64,000 nucleotides of DNA from Siphonodentalium dalli (taxonomy: Eukaryota > Mollusca > Scaphopoda > Gadilida > Siphonodentaliidae), in NCBI GenBank assembly GCA_032622095.1, contig CP136068.1, positions 50,894,443 to 50,958,442 on the forward strand, given 5' to 3'. The notes beneath the pieces are model-generated. The model searched no databases. It was not told where the DNA came from and saw only the letters and a list, made by a program, of their open reading frames with translations. A program made the translations under genes and the position numbers. Of the stretch, positions 57,385-64,000 are shown piece by piece (the stretch's first letter is position 1; each line of letters begins with the position of its first letter).

Positions 57385-60300
57385 ACACCAAAACATCATA
57401 GTAATGGGCTCATGTGTCCGGTCTAAACCACGTAGTAATGGGCTCATGGGTCCGGTCTAAAACTCGGTGGTAATGGGCTCATGTGTCCGGTCAAAACCAC
57501 ATAGTAATGGGCTCTGTGTCCGGTCAAAACCACATAGTAATGGGATCAAGTGTCCGGTCTAAACCTCATAGTTGTGGGCTCATGTGTCCAGAGTAAACCT
57601 CATAGTATTGGGCTCTGTGTCCGGTCAAAACCACATAGTAATGGGCTCAAGTGTCCGGTCTAAACCTCACAGTGATGGGCTCATGTGTCCGGTCTAAACC
57701 TCATAGTAATGGGTTCATGTGTCCGGTCTAAACCTCATAATGGGCTCATGTGTCCGGTCTAAACATCATAGTGATGGGCTCATGTGTCCGGTATAAACCT
57801 CATAACGGGCTCATGAATCCAGTCTAAACCTCGTAGTAATGGGCTCATGTGTCCGGTCTAAACCTCATAGTGATGGGCTCACGTGTCCGTCTAAACTCAT
57901 AATGGGCTCATGAATCCAGTCTAAACCTCGTAGTAATGGGCTCATGTGTCCGGTCTAAACCTCATAGTGATGGGCTCGTGTGTCCGGTCTAAAACTCATA
58001 ATGGGCTCATGTGTCCGGTCTAAACCTCGTAGTAATGGGTTCATGTGTCCGGTCAACACCACATACTAATGGGCTCTGTGTCCGGTCAAAACCACATAGT
58101 AATGGGCTCAAGTGTCCGGTCTAAAACTCATAGTGATGGGCTCATGTGTCCGGTCTAAACATCATAGTAATGGACTCATGTGTCCGGTCTAAGCCACATA
58201 GTAATGGGCTCATGTGTCCGGTCTAAACCTCATAGTGATGGGCTCATGTGTCCGGTCTAAAGCTCATAGTGATGGGCTCATGTGTCCGGTCTAAACCTTA
58301 TAATGGGCTCATGAATCCAGTCTAAACCTCGTAATAATGGGCTCATGTGTCCGGTCTAAACCTCATAGTGATGGGCTCATGTGTCTGGTCTAAACCTCAT
58401 AATGGGCTCATGTGTCCGGTCTAAACCTCGTAGTAATGGGTGCATGTGTTCGGTCAAAACCACATAGTAATGGGCTCATCTGTCCTATCTAAACCTCATA
58501 GTTATGGGCTCATGTGTCCGGTATAAATTTCATAGTGATGGGCTCATGTGACCGGTCTAAACCTCATAATGGGCTCATAGTGATGGTGTTCGGTCTAAAG
58601 CTCATAGTGATGGGCTCATGTGTCCGGTCTAAACCTCATAGTAATGGACTCATGTGTCCGGTCTAAACTTCATAGTAATGGGCTCATGTGTCCGGTCTAA
58701 ACCTCATAGTGATGGGCTCATGTGTCCGGTCTAAACTTCATAGTAATGGGCCCATGTGTCCGGCATAAACCTCATAGTGATGGGCTCATGTGTCCGGTCT
58801 AAACCCCATAGTAATGGGCTCATGTGTCCGGTCTAAAACTCACAGTGATGGGCTCATGTGTCCGGTCTAAAGCTCATAGTGATGGGCTCATGTGTCCGGT
58901 ATAAACCTCATAATGGGCTCATGAATCCAGTCTAAACCCCGTAGTAATGGGCTCATGTGTCCGGTCTAAACATCATAGTGATGGGCTCATGTGTCTGGTC
59001 TAAACCTCATAATGGGCTCATGTGTCCGTTCTAAACCTCGTAGTAATTGGTGCATGTGTCCGGTCAAAACCACATAGTAATGGGCTCTGGTGTCCGGTAT
59101 AACCCTCATAGAAATGGGCTCATCTGTCCTATCTAAACCTCATAGTAATGGGCTCATGTGTCCGGTCTAACATTCATAGTGATGGGCTCATGTGACCGAT
59201 CTAAACCTCATAATGGGCTCATAGTGATGGTTTCATAGTAATGAGCTCATGTGTCCGGTCTGAACCTCATAGTGATGGGCTCATGTGTCCGGTCTAAACT
59301 TCATAGTAATGGGCCCATGTGTCCGGCATAAACCTCATAGTGATGGGCTCATGTGTCCGGTCTAAACCTCATAGTAATGGGCTCATGTGTCCGGTCTAAA
59401 CCTCATAGTAATGAGTCCATGTGTCCGGTCTGAAAATCATAGTAATGGGTTCATGTGTCCGGTCTAGACCACATAGAAATGGGCTCATTTTCCGGTCTAA
59501 ACCTCATAGTAATGGGCTCACGTGTCCGGTCTAACCCTAATAGAAACGGGATCATCTGTCCTATCTAAACCTCATAGTAATGGGCTCATGTGTCCGGTCT
59601 AAACTTCATAGTGATGGGCTCATGTGACCGGTCTAAACCTCATAATGGGCTCATGAATGCAGTCTAAACCTCATAGTAATGGGTGCATGTGTCCTATCTA
59701 AACTTCATAGTAATGGGTGCATGTGTCCTATCTAAACCTCATAGTTATGGGCTCATGTGTCCGGTCTAAACCTCATAGTTATGGGCTCATGTGTCCGGTC
59801 TAACCTTCATAGTAATGGGCCCATGTGTCCGGCATAAACCTCATAGTGATGGGCTCATGTGTCCGGTCTAAACCTCATAGTAATGGGCTCATGTGTCCGG
59901 TCTAAATATCATAGTGATGGGCTCGTGTGTCCGGTATAAACCTCATAATGGGCTCATGAATCCAGTCTAAACCTCGTAATAATGGGCTCTGGTGTCCGGT
60001 CTAACCCTCATAGAAATGGGCTCATCTGTCCTTTCTAAACCACATAGTAATGGCCTCATGTGTCCGGTCTAAAATTCATAGTGATGGGCTCATGTGACCG
60101 GTCTAAACCTCATAATGTGCTCATAGTGATGGTGTCCGGTCTAAATCTCATAGTGATGGGCTCATGTGTTCGGTCTAAACCTCATAGTAATGGACTCATG
60201 TGTCCGGTCTAAACTTCATAGTAATGGGCTCATGTGTCCGGTCTAAACCTCATAGTGATGGGCTCGTGTGTCCGGTCTAAACTTCAAAGTAATGGGCCCA

Positions 60301-60986
60301 TGTGTCCGGCATAAACCTCATAGTGATTGACTCATGTGTCCGGTCTAAACCTCATAGTAATGGGCTCATGTGTCCGGTCTAAACCTCATAGTAATGAGTC
60401 CATGTGTCCGGTCTGAAAATCATAGTAATGGGTTCATGTGTCCGGTCTAGACCACATAGTAATGGGCTCATTTTCCGGTCTAAACCTCACAGTAATGGGC
60501 TCACGTGTCCGGTCTAACCCTCATAGAAATGGGCTCATCTGTCCTATCTAAACCTCATAGTAATGGGCTCATGTGTCCGGTCTTTACCTCATAGTTATGG
60601 GCTCATGTGTCCGGTCTAAACCTCATAGTAATGGACTCATGTGTCCGGTCTAAAATTCATTGTGATTGGATCATGTGTCCGGTCTAAACATCACAGTAAT
60701 GGGTTCATGGATCCAGTCTAAACTTCACAGTAATGGGCTCATGTGTCCGGTCTTAACCTCATAGTAATGGGTTCATGTGTCCGGTCTAAACCTCCTAGTA
60801 ATGGGTTCATGTGTCCGGTCTAAACATCATAGTAATGGGCGCATATGTCCTGTCTAAACCTCATAATGGGCTCGTGGGTTTGGTCTAAATTTCGGTAGTA
60901 ATGGTTTCATGGATCCAGTCTAAACCTCATAGTAATGAGTTCATTTGTCCGGTCTAAACATCATAGTAATGGGCTCATGTGTTCGG
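57385..60986. repeat. 34-bp satellite, about 105 copies
   Basis: The unit is CATAGTRATGGGCTCATGTG followed by TCCGGTCTAAACCT, with frequent 28-bp units lacking AGTRAT. Longer blocks recur: the variant GGGCCCATGTGTCCGGCATA appears near 58748, 59311, 59818 and 60295. TCATAGTGATGGTGTTCGG-type units appear near 58570 and 60120. This indicates a higher-order period of roughly 480-560 bp. The array stops within a few bases of the LINE remnant. Confidence 0.95.
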
Positions 60987-60991
60987 ACTAA

Positions 60992-61803
60992 CCGTTGCCG
61001 GCATCTGAACTTAATGTGAAGAAATCGCACATTTATTTACTTGATACTTGTGTAGGTTGTGTTTGTAAAATATTACTAGGCATGAAATCTAGTACACCTA
61101 ATTATATGGTGTACGGAGAACTTGGTAGACATCCCACTTTAGTGGAAATAATGTGCAGAGTATTAACTTATTGGTCAAAAATTGTATCTAGCGATGGATC
61201 AGAACTGGCTAAGAACATATATCTTATTGTAAAGCAATTACACGCCAACGATCCCAAGTTAACACGCAAGTCAAAATGGCTTAACTTTGTGACAAACACC
61301 CTGAATGAACTTGATCTATGTTCTGTATGGGAGTCACAGTCTGCTTTATCTAAACAGGACATTCGCAATATTAGACCTTTCTTATAGAGCAGCATTGGGC
61401 TAAACTTTTTATCGATTTAGAATTATCTGATTCATCAAGAGCAACTTTTTACAGAAATATTAAAACCAGCCCCTGTATTAGCCGGTATTTGCTTCAGTTG
61501 CCAGATCATCTGATCCCTTATATGGTGAAATTTAGCCAACCACCGACTCCCCGTTGAAAAACGGCGGTGGCGAAACAGTATACCTTGTAATATCTGTGAA
61601 CAGTGCGGTAACGGGATAGGGTACGAGTATCATCTGTACTGATATGCGACGAATTTAGAGATATCCGTGAACAGTTCATTCCAAAATACTATTGGCTATC
61701 TCCAACGCGAGAAAAGTTTTATGGTTTGATATCTATATCTAATATATCTCTCCTGAAGAGGGTGAATATATTTCTAAAATTAGCCTTCAGAAAATTGAAA
61801 TAA
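60992..61803 (+). pseudogene. LINE ORF2 C-terminal fragment, frameshifted
   Basis: The first frame (to TAG at 61385-61387) contains KILLGMKSSTPN, VYGELGRHP and a YW motif, a pattern common in the region after the reverse transcriptase of animal non-LTR elements. After a shift near 61380 the next frame reads EQHWAKLF and LPDHLIPYMVKF to a stop at 61554. After a second shift (near 61530) NHRLPVEKRRW and the Cys motif CNICEQC followed by a His run to a stop at 61640. A third frame reads FIPKYYWLSPTREKF to TAA at 61801-61803. At least three frameshifts show a dead copy. It is 5'-truncated at the satellite boundary. The clade was not assigned. Confidence 0.8.
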
Positions 61804-61844
61804 TAACTTACAACCATACTGATGATCTGGCATTGACAGCATTT

Positions 61845-61965
61845 ACATATATATGTAATCACTCATATATGTAATTACATCTATATGTAATTACTCATAT
61901 ATATATATGTATGTGTGTATATGTATATGTATGTATATGTATGTATATGTATGTATATATATCAC
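61845..61965. repeat. TATG/TATA microsatellite in the LINE 3' region
   Basis: CATATATGTAATTACAT repeats pass into GTATATGTATGTATATGT repeats. Its position soon after the LINE stop suggests it arose in the LINE 3' untranslated region. Confidence 0.8.
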
Positions 61966-62371
61966 TATTTGTGTGAGTCGATCGACAGATAGACTCGTGA
62001 TTTTAATAATGAATTTATTACTTATATAATCCATATGTAGTATGATGCCAAAATGCTTATTGAAATATCTTATGTATATAGTGTATATATGTTCGTGTAT
62101 GTTCCACCTTAAATGGTGGCTTTATGCATTAAACAATTCAACAATTCATTCTGCATTATTCTGAGAAACTGAACTGTCCATATTCATTGGAAAATTGTCT
62201 AGATCCAGCCGGAATGAATTATAACTGACAAAATACTTCAATAAAAAATGTCTGATTTAATTAAAAGAATACACATGCCGGCAGCGGTCAGACATGGCGT
62301 AACGATGGGACTGAACTCTGTTTTGTAGCTTGGGACACATGGTGTGAAATCGAGCAGGATGTTTAACACGA
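61966..62371. other. Probable LINE 3' untranslated region and unique sequence
   Basis: A small stem-loop CCACC-TTAAAT-GGTGG lies at 62104-62119. Such stems near the 3' end are common in LINE tails, so the element may end near 62150; this is inference. The remainder up to the 66-bp satellite shows nothing recognisable. Confidence 0.4.
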
Positions 62372-64000
62372 TGAGCGAGGTGTGTTACGTGGGGGGAGTG
62401 GTAACCATCGAGTGATTCCGTGTGTGGCCTCTTGGTGCATGACTTACTGTGTTACGTGGGGGAGTGGTAACCACCGAGTGATTCCGTGTGTGGCCTCTTG
62501 GTGCATGACTTACTGTGTTACGTGGGGGAGTGGTAACCACCGAGTGATTCCGTGTGTGGCCTCTTGGTGCATGACTTACTGTGTTGCGTGGGGGAGTGGT
62601 AACCACCGAGTGATTCCGTGTGTGGCCTCTTGGTGCATGACTTACTGTGTTACGTGGGGGGGGGAGTGGTAACCACCGAGTGATTTCGTGTGTTGCCTCT
62701 TGGTGCATGACTTACTGTGTTACGTGGGGGGAGTGGTACCCACCGAGCGATTCCGCGTGTGGCCTCTTGGTGCATGAATTACTGTGTTACGTGGGGGTGG
62801 TAACCACCGAGTGATTCCGTGTGTGGCCTCTTGGTGCATGACTTACTGTGTTACGTGGGGGGAGTGGTAACAACCGAGTGATTCCGTGTGTGGCCTCTTG
62901 GTGCATGACTTACTGTGTTACGTGGGGGGAGTGGTACCCACCGAGCGATTCCGCGTGTGGCCTCTTGGTGCATGAATTACTGTGTTACGTGGGGTGGTAA
63001 CCACCGAGTGATTCCGTGTGTGGCCTCTTGGTGCATGACTTACTGTGTTACGTGGGGGGAGTGGTAACAACCGAGTGATTCCGTGTGTGGCCTCTTGGTG
63101 CATGACTTACTGTGTTACGTGGGGGAGTGGTAACCACCGAGTGATTCCGTGTGTGGCCTCTTGGTGCATGACTTACTGTGTTACGTGGGGGAGTGGTAAC
63201 CACCGAGTGATTCCGTGTGTGGCCTCTTGGTGCATGACTTACTGTGTTGCGTTGGGGGAGTGGTAACCACCGAGTGATTCCGTGTGTGGCCTCTTGGTGC
63301 ATGACTTACTTTGTTACGTGGGGGGAGTGGTAACCACCGAGTGATTCCGTGTGTGGCCTCTTGGTGCATGACTTACTTTGTTACGTGGGGGAGTGGTAAC
63401 CACCGAGTGATTCCGTGTGTGGCCTCTTGGTGCATGAATTACTGTGTTACGTGGGGGAGTGGTAACAACCGAGTGAATCCGTATGTGGCCTCTTGGTGCA
63501 TGACTTACGTGGAGTTATAACCACCGAGTGATTCCGTGTGTGGCCTCTTGGTGCATGACTTACGTGGGGGGAGTGGTAACCACCGAGTGATTACGTGTGT
63601 GGCCTCTTGGTGCATGACTTACTGTGTTACGTGGGGGAATTGTAACCACCGAGTGATTCCGTGTGTGGCCTCTTGGCGCATGACTTACTGCGTTACGTGG
63701 GGGAGTGGTAACAACCGAGTGATTCCGTATGTGGCCTCTTGGTGCATGACTTACGTGGGGGGAGTGGTAACCACCGAGTGATTACGTGTGTGGCCTCTTG
63801 GTGCATGACTTATTGTGTTACGTGGGGGAGTTGTAACCACCGAGTGATTCCGTGTGTGGCCTCTTGGTGCGTGACTTACGTGGGGGGAGTGGTAACCACC
63901 GAGTGATTCCGTGTGTGGCCTCTTGGTGCATGACTTACGTGGGGGGAGTGGTAACCACCGAGTGATTCCGTGTGTGGCCTCTTGGTGCATGACTTACTGT
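62372..64000. repeat. 66-bp satellite, about 25 copies, runs off the window
   Basis: The unit is GTGTTACGTGGGGGAGTGGT, AACCACCGAGTGATTCCGTG and TGTGGCCTCTTGGTGCATGA plus CTTACT. Shorter units that lack TGTGTTAC occur near 63505 and 63560. A 198-bp trimer (three units, one with GGTACCCACCGAGCG) is present twice, at about 62735 and 62933. As 66 is divisible by three, frames of 60-107 codons open on both strands and encode only the 22-residue periodic peptide. The right boundary lies beyond the window. Confidence 0.95.

Noticed and set aside
57385-60986. CRISPR-like direct repeats
   Set aside because: The repeats are contiguous with no unique spacers, vary freely and are surrounded by eukaryotic elements. 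They are a minisatellite.
62382-63990. Frames of 60-107 codons at the right end
   Set aside because: They are the 66-bp satellite read as a 22-residue repeat, and are open on both strands.
1-64000. Bacterial or viral origin of the window
   Set aside because: There are no operons or gene-dense frames. TSD-flanked eukaryotic DNA transposons, SINEs, a LINE tail and large satellites are present throughout. No viral protein motif was seen.

Overview
This window is eukaryotic, non-coding, repeat-dominated DNA. It most likely comes from a marine invertebrate, perhaps a mollusc or another lophotrochozoan. The reasons are AT-rich unique sequence, CCATCTTGG-type and GATTTGTTCAAAT-type dispersed repeats, tRNA-derived SINEs, piggyBac, hAT and PIF/Harbinger-type elements with intact target-site duplications, a 5'-truncated LINE, and large minisatellites. 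The taxon is an inference from composition. No complete protein-coding gene, rRNA, functional tRNA, CRISPR array, operon or prokaryotic signal was found. The longest open frames (up to 395 codons) are by-products of stop-free tandem repeats.

Layout. 0-8.5 kb: unique AT-rich sequence, old dispersed repeats, a pair of head-to-head 20-bp arrays (955-1530), a TIR element (3434-4310) and a decayed ~155-bp tandem region (4840-6420). 8.5-13.3 kb: one 4.8-kb hAT-type element with an 8-bp TSD, split by a large internal inverted repeat; it may interrupt a small host exon. 13.3-20 kb: a SINE-like tRNA remnant and a nested satellite (about 470-bp units with an internal 150-bp expansion). 20-28 kb: an old segmental duplication. 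Copy 1 carries a hAT element (20455-21775) and copy 2 carries a Harbinger-like element (25548-27218) and a 42-bp minisatellite. A piggyBac-type MITE with a nested palindrome lies between the copies. 27.6-28.0 kb: a decayed gene fragment, matched by an inverted copy at 42.6-43.2 kb. 29.5-32.8 kb: a 76-bp satellite interrupted by a hAT MITE. 33-41 kb: duplicated blocks, a hAT-like element, a SINE with TSD, a 160-bp satellite and a 523-bp near-palindrome. 43.2-47.7 kb: a 1.93-kb tandem array delimited by TTAA-flanked MITEs. 50.0-55.2 kb: a 15-bp satellite with higher-order structure. 57.4-61.0 kb: a 34-bp satellite. 61.0-61.8 kb: a LINE reverse-transcriptase C-terminal pseudogene. 62.4-64.0 kb: a 66-bp satellite that runs off the window.

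How it fits together. Nothing here acts as a gene system. The window reads as an insertion and amplification record. Transposons insert with clean TSDs, some insert inside satellites, parts of transposons or duplicated DNA are amplified into tandem arrays, and a few decayed exon-like pieces survive between them. The most interesting items are the duplicated membrane-protein-like fragment (27.6 and 42.7 kb), the four-fold palindrome in the piggyBac MITE, the minisatellite whose single-copy precursor is still present in a paralogous segment, and satellites that appear to derive from transposon-borne units.
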